A DNA stretch of 64,000 nt from Deltaproteobacteria bacterium RIFOXYA12_FULL_58_15. Lineage in GTDB: Bacteria; Myxococcota; XYA12-FULL-58-9. Location: positions 1 through 64,000 of the forward strand of contig MGST01000042.1 of assembly GCA_001798605.1 (NCBI GenBank), in the 5' to 3' direction. Each line of letters starts with the position of its first letter. Within the stretch, counting starts at the first letter, position 1. This document shows positions 16,976-24,980 of this stretch, in pieces. Made by a program: the position numbers and the translations under genes. Below the pieces are notes generated by a model. That model was not told the origin of the DNA. It searched no databases and saw only the letters and a list, made by a program, of their open reading frames with translations.

Positions 16976-18256
16976 ATGGACCACTCGACGACCCGCCATT
17001 GGGTTCCAAACTATTGTCACACCGACAACTTCCTGCCAACGGTTCAGGAAACCGTTATCTTAATGGCGAACCCACCGTATTTCTTCCCTGACTTCGTCGG
17101 GCGGGCCATGGCCTTCTTGCAGAGCGAGGCCGTCGCGAAGTTGGGATTTGTCTTTGATCCCACGAGCGTCTTGCCCTGCAAATGGAAATGCTCGGATGAA
17201 TCTCTGTTTGGCGTCGATTTGGCGTTGTATGCCTTCACCGGGCAACACCCTTTCGACAAAGGCAAGCTTGGCGGTCAGTTCAATGAGGGTGCGGTGGCCG
17301 CTGGCGTGCATCACTGCAAGACCAACATCGATTTTGGTGGAGCCCATGTCGGATATATCCCAGGCCCCAATGGTGGTGAATTTGGGCACATTCAACGCCC
17401 ACTCAACGCCGAGGAATTGTCAACCGATTGTGGTGCCCTGATGGGGATCATGCGGCCGTACAAAGAAATCTATGACGATGCCTGCCGAAGCATTCTGATC
17501 TACAGGCCCGCTGGCGAGCGCATCCTGACGTCGATCCCCAACGAGTTTCTGGAGCCCAGTTGGAGCAGCCACAACATCAAGCTTCTCATAGACGTCGAAA
17601 GATTCTGTGATGGCCTCGTTCCCTACGATGTCAACATACGTCACACCCACAAATTGGCCGGGCGTTCTCTCTTTTACGTGAACGACGAGTTCTTGCTGAG
17701 CGTGAGCTCAGAGAACTTGGGGCGATATTCGACACCGGAGAAACACCGAATTGGACCCGAGTTGACATCTCCGTTTTTTCACATTTTCGACGTCAATCCG
17801 GAGATGGAGGGCGGCGTTCTGAGACACCGATTTCTCGCCTACATGAAGTACATCCTCTCCTCAAAGGTCGCGCCCTATCCGCTCAAAGCGGCGGTCACTC
17901 GTTCCAACATAGAGTACAACAAACTCACCGACTGTGTTCGCGCGGAGGCTTTTCGCCACTATTCATTTGCCAGTTTCACGGGTGTCTTCATCGACATGTA
18001 TGACGTAGCAAAAAGAAGCTATGTGAATCTGTTCCAACCCATAGGATGCAGTCTGAAGACTGCCGATCGAATTCGAGAGCACGAGTTCAGTGCCGCAGAA
18101 TTGCGCGAGGCATTCGACGGGTTATCGCCGGCCAAGCCCGTCATTCCCCTCAAGGGCGTGTTGGGCTACGATAACGCAGATCATCTCATCGCCGACTTTA
18201 CGTTCCGACCGGAGAACCCGACGACGCCGACTCTGGGGCAATCTCGAAGGGGATGA
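16976..18256 (+). CDS. Probable LCIB-like (theta-type) carbonic anhydrase family protein
   Basis: The 426-residue protein carries, in order, PCKWKCSDE (Cys72, Asp74), GVHHC (His112/His113) and STDCGAL (Cys152). From memory this is the order and spacing in the LCIB/LCIC family, whose zinc is held by Cys-His-Cys and which is related to beta-carbonic anhydrases; LCIB proteins have CRDE, a His-His pair about 40 residues later and a CGAL motif. The C-terminal half (~200-426) is less familiar. The neighbouring SulP transporter (many SulP proteins move bicarbonate) supports a role in inorganic carbon handling. Cytosolic; no signal peptide. It lies 11 bases after a response regulator gene. The family call is inferred from motifs, not from a search. 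Confidence 0.6.
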   Translation: MDHSTTRHWVPNYCHTDNFLPTVQETVILMANPPYFFPDFVGRAMAFLQSEAVAKLGFVFDPTSVLPCKWKCSDESLFGVDLALYAFTGQHPFDKGKLGGQFNEGAVAAGVHHCKTNIDFGGAHVGYIPGPNGGEFGHIQRPLNAEELSTDCGALMGIMRPYKEIYDDACRSILIYRPAGERILTSIPNEFLEPSWSSHNIKLLIDVERFCDGLVPYDVNIRHTHKLAGRSLFYVNDEFLLSVSSENLGRYSTPEKHRIGPELTSPFFHIFDVNPEMEGGVLRHRFLAYMKYILSSKVAPYPLKAAVTRSNIEYNKLTDCVRAEAFRHYSFASFTGVFIDMYDVAKRSYVNLFQPIGCSLKTADRIREHEFSAAELREAFDGLSPAKPVIPLKGVLGYDNADHLIADFTFRPENPTTPTLGQSRRG

Positions 18257-18280
18257 GGCGCCTATGGTCGCACTGGCGAC

Positions 18281-21200
18281 CTATTCTTCGTCTGTCTCTT
18301 TGTTGATCCGTACAACCCCGACGAGGGGACAAGTCTCGTTGGTGTCAGCGTGGGAGACTTTGTGGATTGCCTGAATCGCCTTGGCTTGGGTCGGGAAGAA
18401 CGCGCTCGTGGAAATAATATCACTTCTCCCATTTTGTCTTAGGACCTCGAGCTCCTCGTCTTTGAGGCCGCTAAAGACGAACGTGTAGCCATCATGCTGC
18501 AACTGTTCAACCAGCAGTGAGAGCTCCTCGGCGGCGATGGGATCCAATCTGACCAAAGTATGCGCCGCGAAAAGAACATGCCTTGCTGAAGGTTGTTTGC
18601 CGAGCGCGCTGCGCAGCTCATGCTCGAAAAACCGAATGGTCCCATAGTCGAGTGGGCCGTCGAATCTCAAGGCAACAATCCGGGTGCATAGCGCCAGATT
18701 GTGCCTTCGCGCGTCTCTCAATGATCCATCCGGATGAAGCGCAAGTTGGACCATGCGCGGCAGGATACCGCGCAGAGGGCATTCCTCTTCGCTCGCGTGG
18801 GTATGAGCCTCATGAAACAGTGAAGCAAGGGCAGAGGCGGCTGATGGGTAGACATCGTTGATGCCGATTGTGTCGATCACGCCATGGCGACCCAGAGACG
18901 CGAAAACGCGGTCGGTGAAGCCGGCCAAGACGACCTTATACTCCGCATCTCGCACCGCCTGCACCAAGGCCACGAGATTCTCGCGTTCGGAAGGGCCCAA
19001 TTGGTGAATGGTGTTGGCAAGAAAGACGACGCTCTCGACCTCGGGTCGAGTTTTGGCCCATCGAATGAACTCGGACTGAATCGCTTTGCGACTGAACAGA
19101 ACAAGTGGCCCCTCCAAACGCAGCACGCCGATCTTTTCGCAGGTCTCCAGACGGTGGTGTTCTACCTCCCGCAATGTTCCTGTGTGGTGCCAGGACAACT
19201 CTGTCACGTGGGGTGCGACCGCTCGCAAGGGGCAATCCCCCTCGGATGACCCTGTGTGAGCGGCGGAATAGATGGAGGCAATTGCGGTGAGCTGGGTTGG
19301 ATAGATGTGGTCGATCCCGATGACATCCAAGAGGCTATTGCGTTTGAGAGCGTCGACAACGTCCTCCTTGAGACCGCTGAAAGAAACAGCAAACCCGTCG
19401 GCCTTGAGTTTTCGGACCAACTCGATCAACTTCTCAGCGCCCAACTCGTCGACGTCATTGATTCCGTGACCCACGAAGACGATGTGCCGCACGGTCGGCC
19501 GATCAGCGAAACGGTTCAGGATCTCCTGTGCCAAAAAGCCCGTGTTGGCAAAATTTAGGGGCGCATCAAAACGCAGGGCCGCAATATGACGGCACGTTTG
19601 GAGATGGTGGCGTTCGACGCTGCGCAGCGAGCCGTCTTCGTGCAAGGAGAGCTCCACCACGGGGGGCATGGCCTGTCGGAAGGGACAGCCGTCTTCCGAA
19701 GTGCCTTGGTGCGCCGACGGGTAGATCGCTGCAATGGCCTGCGCCCGGGTGCCGTAGAAGTGCTCCTCGCCGATTTCGTCGTAAAGGTGGGAGCGGCGGA
19801 GCACATCGAGAACGTGTTCGGACATTCCGGAGAAGGACACACCGTAGCCGGCTCCGCGCAGATTCTCGACGAGGTGTCGGAGCGTCTCCTCGCCAGACGC
19901 ATCCACTTCGGTGATGCCGTTGCCCGCAATGAGCAGGTGCTTGAGCTCGGGCAGCTCAGCGACACGATTGAGCAGTTCGGTCTCCAGGTAGTTCGCGCTG
20001 GCGAAATACAAAGGGCCATCAAAACCCACCACCGACAGGTGGCGGCAGGTGGCTAGCTTGTGCCGTTGTGCATTCCGCATGGTGCCGTCACGGTGAGGGG
20101 CCAACACCACCACATGCGGTCGGGTGCTACGGTAGAGGTAGGCCCCTAGAGAAAGAGCCACGCCGATGAAAATCCCCCGCTCGAGGTGCGGCGCAAACAC
20201 GAGAGTGCCGACGAAGGTAACGACAGAGACGATTCCATCCACACGGCTGGTCCGCCATGCGTGGACGAAACCTGAAACATTGAGCAGACCAAAAACTGCC
20301 ATCATGATGATTGACGCCAGCACGGCCTGGGGTAGGTAATAGAGGGTCTTGGCAAACAAGAGCAGCACAACCATGACGATGCCGCTTGAGAACACGTTGG
20401 ACAGTCCCGTCTTGGCACCAGCCTGAAGATTGACGGCAGACCGGGAAAACGAACCCGACACGGCGTAACTCTGAGTCATGCAACCGAGGATGTTGGCGAG
20501 GCCCTGACCGATGAGCTCCTGGTTAGCGTCCAGTTTCTGCCGTGTTCGGGCTGCCATTGCCTTGGCAATGGAGATCGCCTCCATGAACCCTAGCAATGAG
20601 ATGATGAGTGCTGCCACAAACAACTTTGACATCACGTTCCAGTTGAAGTCTGGCAGGCTCAAGCTCGGAAGGCCCGCTGGAATGTTTGCGATGACCGCAC
20701 CACCGCCGGTGAGTGTTAGCGCCGATGTGTCCAAAGCCGAATTGCCTATCTTGAGTCGCCATGGTCCACCCGTTGAAGCCATGTTGTTTGGTTGTTCGCC
20801 ACGGACGAAGAAGTCTTTGCTCTCGTTGTCGCCCTTAACAAAGAGTTGTTCCCTAAGCTCGGCACGATGCACGGAGATCTCCACTTTGAGCGCAGCGATA
20901 TGACGATCAAACAGGCCGGCCATGTCGTGCAAAGCACCCACGTCACGCAGTGTGGGGTGCGAGGGGGCTGTGTCGGTGGGCGGTGCCAAGAAAAGGTTGG
21001 GATCGCGCCCCTCGTGGCAGCGAAGACACATGGCCTGCGGTTGGGAATTCAGCTCAGTCGCTTCTTTTTGGCTCTTGGATCGAGCGATCTCCAGAGCCGT
21101 TTTTGACTCCACAGCCGCGTTGAATGACTGCACGAGCTCCAGGGTGTGCGGGGATTGAATATCATTGATAGGGACGACCTCGTTGCGTTCAAAATCCAAT

Positions 21201-21865
21201 CCCCAGGAGAGCAAGGTCGTTATCACCACAGCCACCAGAACATTGGGAAGACGTGGGTTGAGCCGCCGCAATCCAATCATGGTGGCGAAAGACAGTGCCG
21301 CCATGCCAACGGTGGGCCAATGGGAATAGTCGACGGCCGCGTCGATCACTCGGATGACGGTTTCGTAGTGGTGCGGAGCATTGTCGACGTAAACACCGAA
21401 GATCTTCGAGAGCTGAGACGTTGCAATGATGAGTGCTGCGGCGTTGGTGAATCCGTTTGTCACTGGATGCGAAAGGAAGTTGACAATGACGCCCAGTCTC
21501 AACAGGCCCAAGGTGAACTGAAACGCACCGACCAAGAATGCCAGCAGCAACGCATAGGCGATGAATTCTTTGCTGCCGGCAGTGGCAAGCGGTTCCAAGG
21601 CCGCCGCGGTCATCAAGGAGACCACCGCCACGGGGCCCGTGGCCAATTGTCGGCTAGAGCCGAACAGGCTGGCTATCATCGGCGGCAACAACGCCGCGTA
21701 AAGACCGTAGTATGGGGGCAAGCCAGCCAACTGGGCGTAGGCCATGGATTGCGGTATGAGCACCAGGGCCACTGTTAAACCGGCGAGAAAATCGATTCGC
21801 AACGTTGTGCGGTGGTAACCCTCGAACCAACTCAAGAAAGGAAAAACTCGTTTAATGAACGACAT
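18281..21865 (-). CDS. SulP-family anion transporter with heme-c loop motif and four STAS repeats
   Basis: The 1194-residue protein has a SulP/SLC26 membrane domain (residues ~20-580): the DFLAGLTVALVLIPQSMAYA signature in TM1, FLSHPVTNGFTN, and FMEAISIAKAMA in TM8. Between TM7 and TM8 (about 225-410) a large insert, predicted periplasmic, carries a CxxCH heme-c motif (Cys280-His284). The C-terminus holds four STAS-like repeats of about 150 residues (~583-725, 733-875, 883-1025, 1034-1178), each opening with a conserved PHV..L..H.DG-R...H-L-TC header. SulP proteins usually have one STAS domain. Substrate could be sulfate, bicarbonate or another anion; the convergent LCIB-like gene favours bicarbonate. 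Confidence 0.85.
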   Translation of the reverse strand: MSFIKRVFPFLSWFEGYHRTTLRIDFLAGLTVALVLIPQSMAYAQLAGLPPYYGLYAALLPPMIASLFGSSRQLATGPVAVVSLMTAAALEPLATAGSKEFIAYALLLAFLVGAFQFTLGLLRLGVIVNFLSHPVTNGFTNAAALIIATSQLSKIFGVYVDNAPHHYETVIRVIDAAVDYSHWPTVGMAALSFATMIGLRRLNPRLPNVLVAVVITTLLSWGLDFERNEVVPINDIQSPHTLELVQSFNAAVESKTALEIARSKSQKEATELNSQPQAMCLRCHEGRDPNLFLAPPTDTAPSHPTLRDVGALHDMAGLFDRHIAALKVEISVHRAELREQLFVKGDNESKDFFVRGEQPNNMASTGGPWRLKIGNSALDTSALTLTGGGAVIANIPAGLPSLSLPDFNWNVMSKLFVAALIISLLGFMEAISIAKAMAARTRQKLDANQELIGQGLANILGCMTQSYAVSGSFSRSAVNLQAGAKTGLSNVFSSGIVMVVLLLFAKTLYYLPQAVLASIIMMAVFGLLNVSGFVHAWRTSRVDGIVSVVTFVGTLVFAPHLERGIFIGVALSLGAYLYRSTRPHVVVLAPHRDGTMRNAQRHKLATCRHLSVVGFDGPLYFASANYLETELLNRVAELPELKHLLIAGNGITEVDASGEETLRHLVENLRGAGYGVSFSGMSEHVLDVLRRSHLYDEIGEEHFYGTRAQAIAAIYPSAHQGTSEDGCPFRQAMPPVVELSLHEDGSLRSVERHHLQTCRHIAALRFDAPLNFANTGFLAQEILNRFADRPTVRHIVFVGHGINDVDELGAEKLIELVRKLKADGFAVSFSGLKEDVVDALKRNSLLDVIGIDHIYPTQLTAIASIYSAAHTGSSEGDCPLRAVAPHVTELSWHHTGTLREVEHHRLETCEKIGVLRLEGPLVLFSRKAIQSEFIRWAKTRPEVESVVFLANTIHQLGPSERENLVALVQAVRDAEYKVVLAGFTDRVFASLGRHGVIDTIGINDVYPSAASALASLFHEAHTHASEEECPLRGILPRMVQLALHPDGSLRDARRHNLALCTRIVALRFDGPLDYGTIRFFEHELRSALGKQPSARHVLFAAHTLVRLDPIAAEELSLLVEQLQHDGYTFVFSGLKDEELEVLRQNGRSDIISTSAFFPTQAKAIQAIHKVSHADTNETCPLVGVVRINKETDEE
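18332..20119 (-). repeat. Four-fold STAS domain duplication inside the SulP gene
   Basis: Four successive units of roughly 450 bases encode STAS-like domains whose headers and cores align: a short beta pair ending in a Cys (LATC, LQTC, LETC, LALC), a FDGPL-type strand, a helix, an IDxxG/VDxxG-type turn and a final helix followed by a Cys-Pro pair. Divergence between units shows an old duplication, not a recent slip. Confidence 0.85.
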
Positions 21866-21914
21866 GTGTTGTCTGCTTCCTCATCCAACCCAATTCCCGC
21901 AGGTTCACAGTCCC

Positions 21915-22613
21915 TTAGCGTGGATCCGTCACGAAACCGGCGTCGATCTGTTCTTGGACCAGCTCGCGCGCGACTTCCCGGGGGTGTTCAGGCTCGCGGT
22001 CGCGAACGATGGTCTCGCCGTCACGAGTGATGATCTCGATCCGCAACAGCTCACCGTTTGCCTCGATCGACCAACGTCGGCCATCGGGGTGGGTGAGGCT
22101 GGCGGAGAAGATCTTGGTCATCGGCGAAATGAGCTCGGTCACTCGCCACTCACTGTCGACCCAACCAAAATTGCCGTGGAGTTTGCCAGCGGAAAAGATG
22201 GGGGGCGCGTGAGACGCACCACCTTCGTACGTCAAATCGTGAAAGGCGATGCTGTTGGTATTGGCAAGGGCTGCGGTGGCGGTGCCGGCTGCAGAGTTCG
22301 CCCTGGCCATGCTGTTGGCATTGGTCGCGGCATCGACATCGGTGACGGCTTCGACATCGGTGACGGCTTCGACATCGACATTTGGATTGTGGCTGATGGT
22401 CCCCACCGCCCAATATTTGCGCCCGCGACTTGGGCGAATCACGACGCGGATCCATTGGCCGTTGCGCATGCTCTCCCTGTCGGTGAAGTAGGGGCGCTTC
22501 GGTGAGCGTGGGTTTGAGTTCGGGTACTTCTCATTGTGGGAACGGCTGTACTCGAGGTCTACCGCTGCGCTGAGAATGCCGGCGGGCATGTGTCTGTATA
22601 AACTGCTGGACAT
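21915..22613 (-). CDS. Hypothetical protein
   Basis: This 232-residue protein is not recognised. Residues ~1-75 and ~125-232 look like ordered soluble sequence (a beta segment WIRVVIRPSRG and later EWRVTELISP, ending with a helix VARELVQEQID), separated by a low-complexity Ala/Thr/Asn/Val linker made partly of short in-frame repeats. No signal peptide is obvious. It lies 49 bases upstream of the SulP gene on the same strand, so it may be the first gene of that transcript. ATG 22613 has no clear ribosome binding site; an internal Met near residue 48 is possible. Confidence 0.5.
   Translation of the reverse strand: MSSSLYRHMPAGILSAAVDLEYSRSHNEKYPNSNPRSPKRPYFTDRESMRNGQWIRVVIRPSRGRKYWAVGTISHNPNVDVEAVTDVEAVTDVDAATNANSMARANSAAGTATAALANTNSIAFHDLTYEGGASHAPPIFSAGKLHGNFGWVDSEWRVTELISPMTKIFSASLTHPDGRRWSIEANGELLRIEIITRDGETIVRDREPEHPREVARELVQEQIDAGFVTDPR
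22335..22379 (-). repeat. 18-bp in-frame tandem repeat
   Basis: The unit GACATCGGTGACGGCTTC (plus strand) occurs twice exactly, followed by a half unit. It encodes the repeated EAVTDV linker of the hypothetical protein. Because 18 is a multiple of three, copy-number changes would keep the frame. Confidence 0.85.
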
Positions 22614-22724
22614 CGCGCGGCACCTTAGGGGCCGCGCCTGATTTCGTCAACGGAATGTTTTCCCACCCGGTAGTAGCCTGAAGATCGAGAGCGGTATTGT
22701 GGAACGGACAATGGCGCACTGCGG

Positions 22725-24173
22725 TTAGCTCCGTTCGGTTGTGGGGGCTGATGACGGCAGTGAGCTGCGGGGCTTTTGGCCGATGGTGTTCCAATTGACC
22801 CTGCGGGTCAGAAACATCACCAAGGCAAGCAGGGCGAACAGGGCCCAGGACCCTGCAAGCAGTGCGAGCGTCTCTTCGCGGAGGATGACGTAGAGCAGAC
22901 CGTAGGTTGCGCCGAGTCCCAGGCCGCATAACGCGGCGCGACTTTCCTTGACCAACATGGTTCGGGCGTAGGCGAAGATGAGCACAACGACGGCACTCGC
23001 GGCGATGAGATAGGAGAGCCCAAAGGCCAGGTGTTCGGATAGAGACAACAGGAGTAGATAGAAGACCACCAAAGCGCAGCCGACGAAGAGGTATTGGATT
23101 GGGTGTATCGAAAGACGCGCCACCACCTCGAACAAAAAGAAAGTGACGAAGGTGATGACGATGATGAACAGGGCGTATTTTACCCCCCGAGTCACCTGGT
23201 GATAATGGCTGACGGCGTCGATGAAGCGAACGGTGATGGCCGGGGACCGAGAGCTAGTGTCTGCGAGGGAGTCACCGATCTGCGATGTCATCATCCCCGA
23301 CGTCGTCGAGTCGAGGTGCCAAGTTGCGGCAAAACCGGAGTCATCGACGGTGCGAGAGGTCGGTAATCGAGCGCCATTGAAACTCGGGTGTGGCCAGTCT
23401 GATTTCAATACCACCGCGACACTTTCGCCGAACGGAGTGAGGTCCAGTGTGTCAGAGCCGAAGGCTTCGATAGTGGCTGCGAGTGTGACGGTCCCGCCGC
23501 GTCGAATCGCAGGAGCGTGCAACACCGGGCCAGGGATCCCGTGCTCATTGAAAGCCTTGCGGAGCGGCTGATTGAGGCCGTTGACATCGATGTGCCCGGC
23601 CACTGATCCATCGGATTTGGCACCCAACAGGAATACCCATGAAGCGTTGTTCCAGTCGAGGCTGGAAGGGGCGGTATCGATTCGGTTTGTGTCCTGGGAT
23701 GGGGCGGTATCGATTCGGTTTGTGTCTTGGGATGGGGCGGCATCGGTTCGGTTTGTGTCCTGGGATGGGGCACCGACGCGGTTTGACTCTTGGGAGGGGG
23801 CGCGCTCAGGTGCCACCTTCACGGTGCCGCGGATGAGCATGGTGCTGCGGTAGGTGGGGAGACGGAAGATATTGCGATATCGTTCGACCACGGGAATGTC
23901 ACCTTGGATCGATAACGTGTCCAAAGTGATGAAGTGATGCTCATGGGTGCCGATTGTTGGAACCACAAGAATTGGGCCGCGAAGGGAAATCGGCGGTCCC
24001 CATTGCTGCTGGAGCTCCTCGGAGACCTCTAGAACGCGTTGGCTGCGCTCCGCGACGAGGTCCTCAATCGAGGAAAGTGGAATAAGAAGGACGAAGGTCA
24101 GGATCGTGGTGCCCATGATCTTGATGAGGGTCGGGTTCTTCACGAGCAGGCGGAGTGGGTTCTGGTTTTCCAT
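22725..24173 (-). CDS. creD: CreD-like inner membrane protein
   Basis: The 482-residue product has the CreD layout: one N-terminal membrane helix (about 18-38), a large periplasmic domain with the RxxxxxVLxV and GPILVVP motifs after the helix, and a block of five or six membrane helices at the C-terminus (VKYALFIIVITFVTFFLFEV, IQYLFVGCALVVFYLLLLSLS and so on). CreD proteins are linked to envelope stress and antibiotic response in enterobacteria. The periplasmic domain is interrupted by four tandem 11-residue repeats (APSQDTNR type) that are not part of the usual family sequence. No creBC-type genes adjoin it, though a response regulator gene follows on the same strand side at 24325. Confidence 0.85.
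   Translation of the reverse strand: MENQNPLRLLVKNPTLIKIMGTTILTFVLLIPLSSIEDLVAERSQRVLEVSEELQQQWGPPISLRGPILVVPTIGTHEHHFITLDTLSIQGDIPVVERYRNIFRLPTYRSTMLIRGTVKVAPERAPSQESNRVGAPSQDTNRTDAAPSQDTNRIDTAPSQDTNRIDTAPSSLDWNNASWVFLLGAKSDGSVAGHIDVNGLNQPLRKAFNEHGIPGPVLHAPAIRRGGTVTLAATIEAFGSDTLDLTPFGESVAVVLKSDWPHPSFNGARLPTSRTVDDSGFAATWHLDSTTSGMMTSQIGDSLADTSSRSPAITVRFIDAVSHYHQVTRGVKYALFIIVITFVTFFLFEVVARLSIHPIQYLFVGCALVVFYLLLLSLSEHLAFGLSYLIAASAVVVLIFAYARTMLVKESRAALCGLGLGATYGLLYVILREETLALLAGSWALFALLALVMFLTRRVNWNTIGQKPRSSLPSSAPTTERS
23668..23799 (-). repeat. 33-bp in-frame tandem repeat in creD
   Basis: About four units of 33 bases, each starting GGGGCGGTATCGATTCGG or a variant on the plus strand, encode 11-residue units of APSQDTNRIDT type. 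The middle two are nearly identical and the outer ones have diverged, as expected of a growing and decaying minisatellite. Confidence 0.85.
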
Positions 24174-24324
24174 GTGGGTCCTCGCATCTTTGGCGCGGCA
24201 CGAAATGCTGTGGTCGCGCGATTTGTGACCATCATGGACGATGGGATTGACGTCGCCGTGGGGATGAAATCGAGTTTTCGCGGAGAAATGATGCAGTTCT
24301 TGTGCAAGAGTGTCCGACTTGCGA

Positions 24325-24753
24325 CTATTCTGGGTTATTCTGGGTTAACAATCGGTCAAGGGGGGGCGAAGGCCGGCGGCTTCTTTCTTCCTGGGCGCGA
24401 GCTACAGCCCGCAGCATGACGGCTGCGAGATCGGTCAGCTCAACGGGCTTGTTGAGGTACTCAAAGGCTCCGAGCTCACGCGCCAGTTCTTCATCATTTT
24501 CGTTGCCGTGGCCACTGACGACGATGACCTGTACGTGCGGTCGCAATTTTCTTACCCGGCGCAGAACCTCGTGGCCACTTATGCCGGGCATGCGCAAGTC
24601 GAGCACCATGATGTCGTAATCCCCCGCCCGAATGCGCGACAAGGCTTGCTCACCGTCGAAGGCCACGTCGGACCGCATGTCGCGCATCTCGAGGCGTTCG
24701 GCGAGGGTCGTGATGTAATCGCGCTCGTCGTCGACCAACAGAATCTTGGACAC
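24325..24753 (-). CDS. Single-domain response regulator
   Basis: A 142-residue receiver: acidic pocket ILLVDDE, phospho-Asp in IMVLDLRMPG (~residue 53), Ser/Thr switch in VIVVSGHGNEND, and Lys in YLNKPVEL. After the receiver comes a short Arg-rich tail, with no DNA-binding domain. The start is GTG 24753: GGAGG lies eight bases before it and the receiver begins there; the longer frame adds an unrelated N-terminus. It diverges from the sensor kinase gene at 24981 over 227 bases and probably shares its regulatory region. Confidence 0.85.
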   Translation of the reverse strand: MSKILLVDDERDYITTLAERLEMRDMRSDVAFDGEQALSRIRAGDYDIMVLDLRMPGISGHEVLRRVRKLRPHVQVIVVSGHGNENDEELARELGAFEYLNKPVELTDLAAVMLRAVARAQEERSRRPSPPLDRLLTQNNPE

Positions 24754-24980
24754 GTGGTCCTCCGCAAGCCCAAGCAGGTCGTAGGCAAACCCACAGGCTT
24801 TCAAGGGTCGAGGATAGCGAACCGCGGTCTCGATGTATATCCCAGTGAACTCCTGAACTCCTGGCGCTGCGAAATGGTCCGCGAGAGCCACCGCCCGCAA
24901 ACACCGCAAACAAACAGCCCTTGTGTGTCGATCGCGACTTTCTTATGCTCCGGCTGATGGCGAATTTCTACTAGTCCTGC

